A DNA stretch of 64,000 nucleotides from the NCBI GenBank assembly GCA_000149265.1, contig CH003046.1:1-64000 (forward strand), written 5' to 3'. Positions 11,127-23,273 of the stretch are shown here, in pieces. The notes below the pieces were generated by a model, which worked only from the letters and a program-made list of their open reading frames with translations, was not told where the DNA came from and did no database searches. Position numbers and translations under genes: made by a program. Each line of letters opens with the position of its first letter. The first letter of the stretch is position 1. This DNA comes from Ciona savignyi. Taxonomy: Eukaryota; Chordata; Ascidiacea; Phlebobranchia; Cionidae.

Positions 11127-12365
11127 CTATAAATGCTCGATTAAGTCAAGAATATACCTGTAGGCGGGCTACGTTTTTATGCAAAGTCATCAGTTTTATT
11201 CGCTAAAGTTAGCAATTGCTACGTTAATAACTAAAGAGGTCAACCACGTGTTTAACCACCACTATTTGTAAACCGCATTGTTGTATGCCATATATTCATC
11301 TTAACAAGGGTCCCTAGCCCAATTTGGTATTTTTTATACACCGAGATAAAAGTGTAATTTTTGTTTTCTGCAAGCATAGAACGCATGGGGTTCCATCGAG
11401 AATATTATTAAACCGAACTGCNNNNNNNNNNNNNNNNNNNNNNNNNNNNNNNNNNNNNNNNNNNNNNNNNNNNNNNNNNNNNNNNNNNNNNNNNNNNNNN
11501 NNNNNNNNNNNNNNNNNNNNNTTCCATGATTATTATTAAACCGAACTGGCTCTTCTCATTTGTAGTTAAAAATGAATAAACGTCTTAACTTTACGAACAT
11601 TTCACCACAAATGTTTTCAATTAAAGCTTTATTTCAAGCGCTGTATTGAAATGAAGCTAAATTCTTAAAACAGCCCTATTTAGTTTTTCATGGTTTCAGG
11701 GAATCACACTAGGTTTAGTAGATAAGCTTCTGTTTTTACTAATGTGGGGCGTGTTATGTAACAATTCTTAAAAGAAGCATTATTGCCACGAAAGATCTTA
11801 TTAGGCATTTTTAACAGTTTATTATTTGGCTAAGTAATATTGCCACGAAAGCTCTAATTAGGAAGTAATATTGACACATTAACAGCTTAATAATCGGTTG
11901 AGTAATATTAATACCAAAGTTCTGATTAGATATACTAACAGTTTAATATTTGACTGAGTAATATAAAAAACGAAAGCTCTAATTAGACATTCTAACAGCT
12001 TAATATTTGTCCTGGCATTTGTATATACGAGAAGGCCTAGTAGATATAAACTAGTACGGATTCTGCAACGTTTAAAAAGAGAATATAGGCATTTATTTAA
12101 CCACAAAGGAAAAGTGTCTGGAAAAAAATATACAACTTAAAAAGAAAGTCCAAAAAAGAGGTTATAACATACTATTGACTTTTTTCAGATGCTGGTTTGC
12201 TTCTCGCTACCAGTCCATGGGATGAAGTTATGGATGAATTCCCCTAAATGTGTTCAAAAAATACCGCCATTAAAATGAGCTGTATATAAACGTAGTTGGT
12301 ATTTTTGTTTTCTTTATGATTGAAACGCTACATTTTTCAGCATAGCTCAATAATCCCTATAATTT
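11127..12365. other. Spacer with flanking repeat and assembly gap
   Basis: No gene is seen. A copy of the flanking repeat occupies about 11228-11400. The sequence after the gap (11522 onward) matches 32362 onward, beyond the BEL element. Bases 11790-12010 hold short reiterations of TAATATTGCCACGAAAG/CTCTAATTAG. The repeated ATTATTAAACCGAACTG on both sides of the N run suggests the gap lies in a local duplication. Confidence 0.55.
11422..11521. other. Assembly gap (100 N)
   Basis: Exactly 100 N, a conventional unknown-size gap. Confidence 0.95.
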
Positions 12366-12512
12366 GATGGATTCTACCGAATCGACGAAACACCTGAACC
12401 ATATACACAACACACTGCAATAGCGTCGGTAACCCCACGGTGGGTGCGAGGTGATCTGATGAGTAACCGTGTGTTAATTCTCCTTGCGTTTACCTAGCTA
12501 CGACGATAAATT
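12366..12512 (+). mobile_element. SINE fragment
   Basis: Diverged 3' half of the tRNA-derived SINE (ACACAACACACTGCAATAG, GGTAACCCCACGGTGGGTGC, GTGTGTTAATTC). The paralogous fragment is at 32788-32935. Confidence 0.65.
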
Positions 12513-12723
12513 TCTTAAAAAGAAGCTTTAACTTAAAATATTTGTGTTGATATGTTAGTAAATCTAAGACGATTATTCTTTTTAACTACACATGGAAAAG
12601 ACGTTTGGTTTAATACCTATAGAAACAAAACTACATACTCAGTGTATAAAATACAAAACGTGGTTAGGGACCCTGTAGCATAAATATATGCCATACAACA
12701 TGTGTTTTACAAATAGTTGTGGT

Positions 12724-13133
12724 TGTAGCAATCTTGACATTATATTTGCAAAAACTGCAATTATTTCATTTAATCGACGCCAACTGTGTTCGTTTTGTCA
12801 TTACCTTATGACGTCATTGACACCTATCACCTCATGACGTCATTGACACCTAAAGCAGTTGTTTTTCATCTACGTCATTATTTGCTTTATAAAGCGTTGT
12901 GCGATTACACACACAGATACATAGAAACACAACTTAATAAAGAATACATCTACTAGTGGAGTTTTACGGTTCTTCTATTTAGAGGAGGTTCCGCTGCCAG
13001 TCGAGTTTAGTTCCACGCCATATAGGTACACATGGAGTCAGAACGGAGAATTATGTACTGAATATAGACGGCAGCGGATCCTGGGACCTGGTCCCGCGGC
13101 CAATTTAGATCGTTGAAAAACCCTGCCCCCACA
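12724..13133 (+). mobile_element. Solo LTR, probably Ty3/Gypsy-type
   Basis: A 410-bp TG...CA segment (TGTAGCAATC to CCCCCACA) interrupts an inverted copy of the flanking repeat. It is bordered by TGGT at 12720-12723 and 13134-13137, exactly the duplication expected from the uninterrupted AAATAGTGGTGGTTAAAC. It contains TTTATAAAG and AATAAAG signals. The related LTR at 34862-35245 still has internal retroelement sequence on its left, so this copy probably arose by LTR-LTR recombination. Confidence 0.65.
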
Positions 13134-13137
13134 TGGT

Positions 13138-13807
13138 TTAACACGTGGTTGACACTCTCCCTCCCATAACGAAAGAACCGGCGCGCAGCCTAGCACATGT
13201 TGCTTTCAACCGTATAAACATTGGGGATTCACCACCATTGTTATCCATCAAAACACTTGTTTAAATACAATGACTAAGAGAGGGCCACATGTCATTTCGA
13301 CATAGAGGTCTATTAATTGGTTCCCGCTATCTATAGTACGCTGCGCGAAAAGACCTAACACTTATTTTGTCCACATATTTGTTTTAGTACTTTAAATTAT
13401 ACCTTGCAGTATGACTACGGTTTGAAGTATCAACAACGAGAATATTAATCTAGTATTTCTTTATTCATTTAATGGGTGATTTTGATATGAAGAACAAGTC
13501 CACTGTAAAAATACAAGTGTTATATTTTGTATTTAATAATAAAATAAATGAATTACGAATAAATCTAATAAATATTTATGTTTAAAACCATCAATGAGTG
13601 AACTATATTTAACTAACCATAATCCAAAAATGTCATTAGTTGTCCATATCTTCGCTTGCTTCACGGACAGCAATTTCTGCATATTTAAAGAACCAATAGG
13701 TTAGATATAACGATAAAAGACACAAATAGAGAAAGAAGTGTATACGCGAACACGGAAACCCGTACTAACACACACGTTTAAAATGACTTTAGATAAAAAA
13801 GAATTAG
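13138..13807. other. AT-rich spacer
   Basis: No gene is seen. Bases 13383-13807 match 35280-35702 nearly exactly. Bases 13175-13382 are absent from the other copy. Confidence 0.5.
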
Positions 13808-14058
13808 TATAGGATAGGATATTCATGTATTTAACCGTCAATAGGAAAACGTAATCGTTCTTACAACGGTATAACTGTCATATTACCATGGGCCGACCGT
13901 CAGGTACCGGAACTGTTGCACGATTTAGACGTTTATTCAATTTTATTAGGATAAATTTACTGAGTTGAGGCAGTATCCAGTAAGTATCTTGTCCAAGTAT
14001 ACTGTAACCATTCGACTAAACGGCGACACACTGGTCCACAAAGCTGTTCGGTCGGATT
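13808..14058 (-). mobile_element. Degenerate tRNA-derived SINE
   Basis: In reverse orientation it has the GGATAGGATA tail, a diverged body, and a head resembling the SINE start (CTAAACGGCGACACACTGGTCC ... GGTCGGA). A sister copy is at 35703-35953. This is an old insertion shared by both blocks. Confidence 0.6.
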
Positions 14059-14097
14059 AAGTTATTGCCGCACTGGGGACTAATTTATTAACAATAA

Positions 14098-14372
14098 ACC
14101 ATGAGACATAACATTATGAAACTTTTACCTTAAAGCTGCAGCTAAAAAAACAATTTAAAAAAATAATACCCTTCTGGTTTTTAACGCCCCCAGGGGAATT
14201 CCCTTAAATTTATCACCCAAAATATTGGTTTCTGCATATCTAGGCCATGTTGTCTAACAAATGAAAAAGTTATATTACGTTTTCGTTATTCCTTCTGGTA
14301 GATGTCGGGGCGACTTGCCATGCCTGTCAAGCGTTTAACAAAGAAAAAAAACAGAAAAAACGGACAAAAACA
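14098..14372. repeat. Satellite monomer inserted between a 40-bp duplication
   Basis: Bases 14150-14340 are one partial monomer of the 335-bp satellite (CCCAGGGGAATTCCCTT, ATATCTAGGCCATGTTGTCT, GGTAGATGTCGGGGCGAC). It is bordered on the left by GACATAACATTATGAAAC... and on the right by GACATAACATTATGAGAC..., two copies of the 3' end of the peptide gene. The copy at 36000-36275 has the same arrangement. Confidence 0.65.
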
Positions 14373-14383
14373 CAGACATAACA

Positions 14384-14539
14384 TTATGAGACTTTACCGT
14401 GAAGCTGCTTCATCATTTGGTTCCAATCACCCCAACGTCTGCGCCTGCGTGATGTTTTCATTAGTTTTGTTTGAAACGCATCAGTTATTTGACTCGACAC
14501 CAAAATCGCTAGCACAAACAGAAGAATCGCCTTGTTCAT
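14384..14539 (-). CDS. Putative small secreted cationic peptide, copy 1
   Basis: A 51-codon frame on the minus strand starts at 14539. Residues 1-20, MNKAILLFVLAILVSSQITD, are a textbook signal peptide: a basic start, a hydrophobic core and a small polar region before the cut. The remainder, about 30 residues, is AFQTKLMKTS, five arginines, WGDWNQMMKQLHGKVS. The Arg run could be a proprotein cleavage site or a cationic patch. There are no Cys or Tyr. The ATG directly follows CCTTGCAG, an acceptor. A donor (AAG|GTAGGA) at 14592 gives a 53-bp 5'UTR intron, the same size class as the neighbouring introns; trans-splicing is an alternative. The second copy at 36283-36438 keeps the frame and differs only by amino-acid-changing substitutions. 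GGTAAAGT near the end might be a donor to a further exon. I do not recognise the family. It could be an antimicrobial peptide or a signalling-peptide precursor. Confidence 0.5.
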   Translation of the reverse strand: MNKAILLFVLAILVSSQITDAFQTKLMKTSRRRRRWGDWNQMMKQLHGKVS

Positions 14540-14592
14540 CTGCAAGGATATCTTTTAATCTCATAAAACTTACACAATCAATTGAATCCTAC
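14540..14592 (-). other. Candidate 5'UTR intron of the peptide gene
   Basis: 53 bp, with GTAGGA at the donor and ATCCTTGCAG at the acceptor, which abuts the ATG. It is identical in the second copy (36439-36491). Confidence 0.4.
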
Positions 14593-14639
14593 CTTGAAGG
14601 TTTCTTTAAGTATTGGATAAATTAAAAGATACAGCCAAG

Positions 14640-15983
14640 TTATACCCGATTTCTTTTTTCCCCGTGTTTTGATGGTAACTGCGAAAACATTGAAGCTGGA
14701 AAAAGAAGAAGTCGAAGCGTTCGTTGCTCCCGACTCGTCTTAGTAAAATGTCTCCGATTTCAAGTTGGGCTGACTATCATTGTCTCGTTGCTGTGCTGAT
14801 CAACGCAAACAGTGGTGTTATACAGCTATCATGTATGTAGGTTCTTTAAATATTAAGACCACTTAAGTACTTAATGCAAAAATACTTACAAATACTACGT
14901 ATATGGGATAAGCACTACATGCTAACAAAATATCATTGTGTTTTCTTCGATTCTCAAAAGAACAAATTTTTATTTAACTCCGTTTTTTTGCACCATTCTC
15001 GCAGTGGGATGTCATGTTTTTCATAAACAATTTTTGTTCGATAAACGATCTACAAAAATAACTAAATGGGCTAAAACTACTGCCAATGGATTTTTGCTGA
15101 AGAATTATTACACACGCAAGTTTTTGTGCCTTTCGACGGGTGACAGTAACAATTGCAGTGTGTTGTAAATTTTAGAGACTTTCATTTTTGGTAAAACCCA
15201 TAAGTTTTTCCAACACAACAAACATACTGTTTTATTGTTTAATACATTTGTGGTGCTATATTTTAGTGTACCAACGTTTACGTCCAAGCTTAGTTTTTAA
15301 CGCCACTGTTTGTTTTGATGAGCACATCAACCGGAAAATGCTAGTCAGTTGAATTGGAAACCGGAGACTTTTTTTCCGAAACGACGAAGTTTCAACGACC
15401 AAAACAATTAGGTAGAAACGAACTAACACTAAGACTTCTTTTATTTACAGATTTAATGTTTTTACAGTTTCTATCAAAACTTAAGAAAAAAATAATAGCG
15501 TTTAAGTTTAACCTTTATTTGAACAATAAATTCTAAAATATAGAAATGCTAAAACATCGAATAAAGCAAATGTGAATAAAGTGTTTCTTTTGCGAGCCCA
15601 AGACAATTTAAGTGATGAGTCGAATTGCCATGAGTATTTTAGTTGATTAAGGTGTAGCTGTGTTTTGTTATGACAAACTTTGCTTTTAGGTATAATGTTA
15701 ATACAAAACATTTAAAAGTGGGAAGTTTCAACTTACGAGACGCCCACGAACCAATATTGTTTTTAAACTTCTTCTTGATACAAAGCTTAATGGTGTTTGC
15801 AAGAACGAGTTCAAACGTTAACCACCACATTTTGCTCACCATGAAACCAACTCTACTTTGTATGCGGAGTAGATGTGCGGTAAAAGGTCCATTTCCATTT
15901 TTATTAATTTTGATTCTTTAACTGTTCTATATAAGTTTGGGACCTTTATAAATTTATACATGTGGTAATAGTGTATTACTAGA
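14640..15983. other. Upstream region of peptide gene and AT-rich spacer
   Basis: No protein gene is supported. Bases 15500-15980 recur at 20225-20735, 37390-37870 and 44170-44640. A minus-strand frame starting at 15842 (MVSKMWWLTF...) is open here but shifted or truncated in the sister copies, so I read it as repeat rather than gene. Confidence 0.5.
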
Positions 15984-16690
15984 GAGTGTCAACCACGTGT
16001 TTAACCACCACTATTTGTAAAACACATGTTGTATGCCATATATTCATGCAAAAGGGTCCCTAGCCATAATTTGTATTTTATACACTGATGTAGTTTGTTT
16101 TTGCAAGCATAAACGCATGGGTCCCATAGTTATCCAACCAAAATTCTTTTCCATGTGTAGTTTCATGTGTAAATAAAGAATAAACGTCCTAAATTTACGA
16201 AGATTTTACCACATATGTTTTAAATTAAAGCTTCTTTTTGTATAGTGAAATGAAGCTAAATTCCCCAAACAGCCCGATTTAGTTTTTCACGGTTTCCGGA
16301 AATTCTTCTGGGTTTAGTAGACAAGTTTCTGTTTTTACATATGTGGGTCAAATAATGTAAATATATAACAATTCTAAAAGTTTTAATCTGATTTGGCGAC
16401 TTCTTGTTGAAGATGTCAGTGTGATATGGCATGCTTGTCACAATCATGATATAAGAACAAAATCCTTTTTTTAGGGTATTTCTATTTTTCTATTTTTTTA
16501 TTTCTTTTAAGTGTAAAATCGGTTACTAAAGCACTTACATATCACCGAATCTGATTTAAATTATAACAGCAGTTTAAGCGCTATACCCAAAAAAAATTTT
16601 TAGAAAAAAATACCGTTTTGGTTTTTAACGTCCCAGAGAAATTCCCCTGTATTTATCACCCAAAACCTTCATGTCACCATGGAAAATCAC
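15984..16690. repeat. Flanking repeat followed by satellite DNA
   Basis: 15984-16135 is a full copy of the flanking repeat (GTGTCAACCACGTGTTTAACC to GCATGGGTCCCAT). About 16200-16690 holds diverged pieces of the 335-bp satellite (TTCACGGTTTCCGGAAATTC, GGTATTTC, TTACATATCACCGAATCTG, TTTTGGTTTTTAACGTCCC). Confidence 0.7.
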
Positions 16691-18398
16691 CTAAATTAAA
16701 AATTTACAAGTAAATAAAATACATATTACCATTATATGAGTAAGGTATATCCAACTCATACGATATTACCCTATTAGTCGGATTTCTTTTGAAGTCGTTC
16801 AACCAATTATTTTCCCTATCGCTCCAATACAAACTGAAATTACACAAAGGGCTCTCACTCAAAATCCTGCTATAGAATGTCTTAGATTTTATTTATTATT
16901 TTAAATTTAAGCTAGGAAGCTAGGACATTTTTAGATGGAGATAGCCTACACCATTAACACCTTTATTTTAAAAAGAACTTCTCCACTATTAACAAACTTT
17001 ACAGCTAAACTAGAACACGGGCGCTGTGCCTAGGTACAAACATTCGAAAATCACTACCATAGGTACTCGCCCAAACAAATTAAACACCGTGATAAGAGAA
17101 GGCCACATGTTATTTCCAGACGCACAAAGATCGAAGTTTCTTCTTATTTAAAACTGTTTAAATGCACAATGAGCTTGACGCAACTGCACTAGTAGTCATA
17201 TCATCTGACGTAATGTAATTCTAATACAAACCACCCACAGCGGTTTTAAGCATACAGACGTGGACTTTTTAGTTTTACTTCACCAAAGGGAAAATAAATT
17301 CTTGTACCCAAATTGAATCTTACAGCTAAACGCCGTACAAATGATAATTTCACCCAGTAATTCAGTCGATCGACGTGTATACCGCTGCACTAAGCAGCTG
17401 CATTTTGTCGATCGTCATAGTCATTACTTGATCACGTGGGAAAACGCAGGGCTGAATAGTATAGGATAGGATATTTATGTTTATCCCCGCGAATGGGAAA
17501 ACCAAGGGGGTTAACACACGGGAGATCGTCAGATTACATCGTCGGGTTACCGGAGCTATTTCAGTGTGTTGTATATAATAGAGACGTTTCTGCAATTTGG
17601 TAGAACCCATTAATCTGATGGGTTCAGGCAATGTCCGTAAAGTGCCTTGCCCAATAACACAACCGACTAGCTAGCGACCAACTTCGCACCTGTAACCTTT
17701 CGATTAAAAGGCGACGCACTTGACCGCTAGACCAACCGGCCGGACAAATGACGTCTTAGATCTCCGATTGCTCAAGAACACCAGGACAGATCTATAGTTC
17801 TTGAGAAGATGCTTTCTTTTATAACAATATGTACTTCTGACACGAATATTCTTTTGGTAACTGCTCTTGGAAAAGAAGATCGGTTTGGTAATGGGACCCA
17901 TGCGGTTATGCTTAAAGAAACAAAACTATGGCAGTCCGGTTGAAACTTTCTGGAATGTTAGATAATTTGTACCTGGCGTGCACATATCTGAAGACTACAA
18001 ATTTTGTGTAATAACGTAAAACAAGATCGGTTTGTTACCTCAGGGACCCATGCGTTTCTGCTTGCAGAAACTAACTAAATACTATATAAAGTACACCAAA
18101 TGTGGTTATTGTATAAACACATAGCATAAAAACACAAGAAATCCAGTATAAATTCGTTCTTAAATAATTGTTTATTAATTCTGAGTTCCCTGATAAACAT
18201 AGAATTTTAAGGTAACTAGATTCATTTTTTACTGCGTCTATGCTCTTACTTACATACACATGAGATCTTTGTAATATCAATTAGAATGCAATTTAATGAC
18301 ACGAGGACAATTGCCAAGATTGGTCCGTACTTTATGAAATATCGCTGACGTCTGCTTCTGAATAAACTGAATATCGCATAGAAATGCATGCTACATAC
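16691..18398. other. 3' flank of gene C, with exons 3-4 deleted
   Basis: The duplicated 3' flank of the unit runs to GCTGACGTCTGCTT at about 18354, then jumps directly to CTGAATATCGCATAG, which normally lies downstream of exon 2. The intervening 1.1 kb, with exons 3 and 4, is missing. A flanking-repeat copy lies at 18028-18125. Confidence 0.65.
17455..17747 (-). mobile_element. tRNA-derived SINE
   Basis: Near full-length and reversed, starting (right end) GTCCGGCCGGTTGGTCTAGC with an A-box-like TGGTCTAGCGG and ending in the TATCCTATCC tail. It is inserted in the 3' flank of gene C. The corresponding flank of gene B lacks it. Confidence 0.8.
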
Positions 18399-18861
18399 TG
18401 ATAGACTCTGTGAAGCGAAAATATTGCCATCCAGAATATGACAAAACTTGCATCAGTATATACAGAGGATCAGAATCAATGGACGTCAATTGAGTTAGGT
18501 TGCTTCGGTACCAAGAATCCTCATCTCGAATAGAAACCACAATCTGTAAACAGTGCAATTATAAATCCTATTGTCCTATTTAAAGACTTGTGGTAAATAC
18601 TTTTCTTACTTTGGCATCTGGGTAAGCCTTTAAGATTTCCTCCCAAAACAGATAACAGGGACTATCGACGACTGCATCAACGCCTTTGTACATCCTCTTA
18701 AAGTCCTCAGCTGTTCCTCCATATTTTATAAGTTTGCGCCATTCCTTTCACAGGTACCAAAAGTTTTCCAGCCAGTCGTATGTATTGTATCCAAACTCTT
18801 GAAACACTGCTGCCATGGTTTTAGTACCAGTTTTGGCATAACCGGCATAAATGACCTTCAT
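18399..18861 (-). pseudogene. Sulfotransferase, gene C (nonsense codon, exons 3-4 lost)
   Basis: Only exon 1 (18610-18861) and exon 2 (18399-18543) remain. Codon 38, normally GGA (Gly of WYLGKEW), is TGA at 18750-18748. The P-loop region and the RDEDSWYRS motif are still recognisable and both exons have normal length and splice sites. The deletion removes the WAPLC...PFPHAN region and the membrane anchor, so no enzyme can be made. It is of the TMAAVF / WYLGKEW subtype shared with A, E and G. Confidence 0.85.
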
Positions 18862-19440
18862 TCTTTCCTTTTATTGCTATAGATGCTCACTTAAGTCAAG
18901 AAGAGACGTGTAGGCGAGCTACGTTTATATGCACAATAACCAATTCACAATCATCTGTTTTATTGGCCAAAGTTAGCAACAGCTACATTAATGATTAACC
19001 GCAATGATATTCACTTTTGAAGCGTTTCGTTTTACGAGTTGGCGGATGCCATTAAAAGTTGTTAACTAGTGCGGAGCATGAACATCAAAAATCAGTTTGG
19101 TTACCCACAAACCTATAAGTTTTTGCCAGCAGAAACAAGCGGCAAACTCGGTGTATAAAATTATACACACTGCTTGCGCAAACGTAGAAACCAAGATGTT
19201 TTTGCAAACTGTGGTGATTAAGCAAGTGGTTGACACTCTCGAGTTGTTAATTCAGGTTTTGAAGTCAATATGGCGGATACTTTACATAAAAGCCAAAGTG
19301 CAGCATACATATAACTAGTTTAAATTTGGGCAATTAGCTCCAGAAAATCAAATGCCAAAAAAGTTAAGTATGCTTAAAAAACGTAAATAGTAATACCTTC
19401 ATGTTACCACGGAAAATCACTTAAAGTAAAAATACACAGT
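18862..19440. other. 5' flank of gene C
   Basis: Conserved promoter block inverted (CGTGTAGGCGAGCTACGTTTATATGC at 18907-18932) plus the upstream repeat variant (19095-19240). Near-identical to 42791-43350 upstream of gene E. No gene is seen. Confidence 0.6.
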
Positions 19441-22110
19441 AAACTAGAGAGTGCCAACCACGTGTTTAACCACTACTATTTGTAAAACAAATTTTGTATG
19501 CCATAACCAGAACTTGTATTTTATACACTGAGTATGTAGTTTGTTTCTGCAAACATAAACGCATGGGTCCCAGAGTTATCAAACCAAACTTTTTTTTACT
19601 GTGTTATTAAAAAAAGGAATAATCGTGTTATATTTGAGAACATTTCATTACATATGTTTTAAATTAAAACTTCTTTTTAAGCGCTGTAGTGAAATGAAGC
19701 GAAATTCGAAACAACTTACCGATTTATTTTTTCATGTCTTCAGGGAATTCCCTAAGAATTTATTACTACATAAGTTTCTATGTGGGTTATGTTATCTAAC
19801 AATTCTTAAAGTTGAGATTTGACGACTCCGTGTTGGAGATGTGCGGTGTGGCATGTATGTCACAATCATGATTCAGGAACATATCTACGTTATTAAGGGA
19901 ATTCCCCTAAGTATATGTTTTCCTTATTTTTAATCGGCACAGAGTGGCTAACGATCCAATATTTTAACAAATTTGATAAAAGATAGAGCAGCCGTTCAAG
20001 CGGTATGCCCAAAAAAGCTAACATTTTAGAAAAAAAATACCGTTTTGGTTTTTAACGTCATAGGGAAATTCCCTTAGATTTATTACCCAAAATGCTGTTT
20101 AACAAATCACCAAGTTTCATTACGATTCCATTACAACTTTTGATAGATGTGGGGCGACATGCCATGCCTGTCACAATCATCATTTAAGAACAAAATCTTA
20201 TTTTTTAGGGTATTTCCTTTGAGAATAAAATCTTATTTTAGGGTATCGTTTAAGTTTAACCTGCATTTAAACAATAAATTCTAAAACATAACAATGATAA
20301 AACATAGAATAAGGCAAATGTGAATAAAGTGTTGCTTATGCGAGCCCAAGACAATGGAAGTTATGAGTCGAATTGCCATGAGTATTTTAGTTAATTAAGT
20401 TGTAAGCTGCGTTTTGTTATTACAAACTTTGCTTTCAGGTATAATGTTAATAAAAAAACATTTAAAAGTGGAAAGTTTCAACTTACGACACGTCCACGAA
20501 CCAATATTGTTTTCAAACTTATTCTTGAGACAAACTTTATGGTGTTTTACAAAAAAGAGTTGAAACGTTAACCACCACATTTTGCTAACCATGAAACCAA
20601 CTCTACTTTGTATGCGGAGTAAATGTGCGCTAAAGGGTCTAATTCATTTTTATTAATTTTGATTCTTCAACTGTTCTATAGAAGTTTAGAACCTTTAAGA
20701 TTTTATACATGTGATAATAGTGTATTACTATAGAGTGTCAACCACGTGTGGAACCGCCACTATTTGTAAAACACATGTTGTAAGCCATATATTCATGCTA
20801 CAGGGTCCCAACTACAATTTGTATTTTATACACTGTGTATGTAGATTGTTTCTGCAAGCTTAAACGAATGGGTCCCATAGTTATCTAACCAAACTTCTTT
20901 TCCATATATAGTTCCATGTGTAAATAAAGAATAAACGTCTTAAATTTACGAAGATTTCACCACAGATGTTTTAAATTAAAGTTTTTTTTCAAACGCTGTA
21001 TGGTGAAATGAAGCTAAATGCCCCAAACAGTCCGATCTAGTTTTACGCGGTTTAAGGGAATTCCCCTGGGTTTAGTAGACAAGTTTCTGTTTTTACATAT
21101 GTGGGTCATATTATGTAACAATTCTTAAAGTTTTAATCTGATTTGACGAATCCTTGTTGAAGATGTCAGTGCGATATGGCATACCTGTCTATCATAATTT
21201 AGAAACATATCTTCGTTTTTAAGGGAATTACCCTAAGTAAATGCAAATATTTCATAAAAGTATCGTTTTGGTTTTAAACGTCCCAGGGGAATTCCCCTGG
21301 ATTCATTACCCAAAAATTTTGCACATCTAGACTATGTTGTCTTACAAATGTCAAATTTGTATTGCGATTCCATTACTCCTTTAGGTAGATGTCGGGGCGA
21401 CATGGCATGCTTGTTACAATCCCGATATAAGAACAAAATCCTATTTTTTAGGGTATTTCCCTAGGTAATTTTTTTTTCTAAATGTTAAATCAATGAATAA
21501 TGCAATTACATTCCTCCCAATCTGATTTAAATTGTAACAGTCGTTCAAGCGCTATGCCCCAAAAATGCCATTTAAAAAAATAGCGTTTTGGTTTTAACGT
21601 CCCAGGGGGATTCGCCTGTATTTTTCACTTAAAATTTTTGTTTTAACATATCTAGACCATGTTGTCTAACAAATCACAAAGTTTTATTGCGATTCCATAC
21701 CTTCTTTTGGTAGATGTCGGGGCGGCATAGCATGCCTGTCACAATCATTATTTGAGAACAAAATCTTATTTTTTAGGGTATTTCCGTAGTATTTTTTTTT
21801 TTTATTTTTTTAAGTGTTAAATCAATGACTATTGCACTCACATTTTAATAAATCTGATTCAAAATGGAGCAGCTGTTCAAACGCTATGCTTAAAAAACCC
21901 AATATTTAAAAAAATACCGTTTTGGTTTATAACGTCTCAGGGGAATTCCCCTGAATTTATCACCCAAAATTTTGGTTTCTTTATATCTAGACCACGTTGT
22001 CTAAAAATTACAAAGTTTCATTGTGATTCCATTAACCCTTCTGGTAGATGTTGGGGCGACATGCCTTGCTGGTCAAGCGTTTGAAGAAAAAAAGGAAAAT
22101 CATTTTCGAA
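19441..22110. repeat. Flanking repeats and satellite array 1
   Basis: Flanking-repeat copies occur at 19446-19580 and 20735-20885. About 19600-20225 and 20890-22080 are satellite of roughly 335 bp. The GGTAGATGTCGGGGCG mark recurs at about 21390, 21713 and 22047 (spacings 323 and 334). Each monomer has TTTTGGTTTTTAACGTC-CAGGGGAATTCCCCTG and ATATCTAGACCATGTTGTCT. The block corresponds to 43351-47440 beyond gene E, where a hAT element and a SINE have been added. Confidence 0.8.
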
Positions 22111-23273
22111 AAAGGAAAATCAGTTTCATTTTTCGACTTGACAGAGGCAATTGATAAATATCGAAATAAAGTTTGGTTACCCTAAAACCAATATGTGTTT
22201 GCCTGCAGAAACAAACGGCATACTATGTGTATAAGAAAGGTCCTACAGTATATTTCATAGACCAATTAGGAAACAAGATGTGTTTGCAAGCAGTGGTGAT
22301 TCAACAAGTGGTTGACATTCAGGTTTTGAAGTCCATATGTCGTAGGTACTTTTGCACATAAACGTGAACATAAAAGTCAAACTGCAGAACACATAACTTA
22401 TTCAATTTTTTTTTCTTTTTATTTTGAATACCAAATATTTCTTTTTAAACCGCATAGCGCTTTAAATGAGTCGCACTAATTCAATGTTGACATCAATCAC
22501 GCATTAATTCTGTTTTACATTGCAGTTTTACAGTGCAATCTTTCCATTGAAAGGCGAGGCACTTAACCGCTAGACTAACCGGCCGGACAAATGGCGTCTT
22601 AGGTCTCCGATTGTTCAAGAACACGAGGACAGATCTATAGCGCTTGACAAGATGCTTTCTTTTTTAGGAATATGTGCCTCTGACACGAATATTCTTTTGT
22701 TAACTGCCCTTGGAAAAGACGATCGGTTTGGTAAGGGGACCCATGCGTTTATGCTTGAAGAAACAAAACTATGGCAGTCCGGTTGAAACTTTCTGGAATG
22801 TTAGATAACTTGGCGTGCACATTTCTAAAGACTAGATATATTGTGTAATAACGGAAAACAAGATCGGTTTGTTACCTCAAGGACCCATGCGTTTCTGCTT
22901 GCAGAAACTAACTAAATACTATACAAAGTACGCCAAATGTGGTTAGGGTTCCTGCTTACATAAACACATAGCATAAATTCGATTTAAAAAAATATATGGT
23001 TAAACACAATAAATCCAGTATAAGTTCGTTCTTTGATAAAGGTTAAGTAATTCTGAGTTCTCTAATAAACATAGAATTTTAAGTAACTTGATTCATTTTT
23101 ACTGCGTTTATGCTCATACTTACATACACATGAGATCTTTGTAATATCAATTAGAATGCAATTTGTTGACATGAGTACAATTGCCAAGATAGGTCCGTAC
23201 TTTATGAAATATCGCTGACGTCTGCTTACCTTAAATTATTCATGGTAAACTACACCAACATTAGTGTAAACAT
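22111..23273. other. Spacer and 3' flank of gene D
   Basis: No gene is seen. 22540-22590 is the reversed tRNA-like head of a SINE (CTTAACCGCTAGACTAACCGG). 22862-22975 is a flanking-repeat copy. From 22600 the sequence is the standard unit 3' flank. Confidence 0.55.

Noticed and set aside
14302-14625. Plus-strand 107-codon frame over the peptide gene
   Set aside because: It starts inside satellite DNA and lacks any domain or signal. The minus strand offers a signal peptide and splice context instead.
14938-15168. Plus-strand 76-codon frame conserved at 36837-37067
   Set aside because: Conservation only reflects the near-identity of the two duplicated blocks. No features of a protein gene are present.
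15639-15842. Minus-strand frame MVSKMWWLTF... with a good GTAAGT donor
   Set aside because: The sister copies at 20.5, 37.7 and 44.4 kb shift frame or are truncated, so coding is not conserved.
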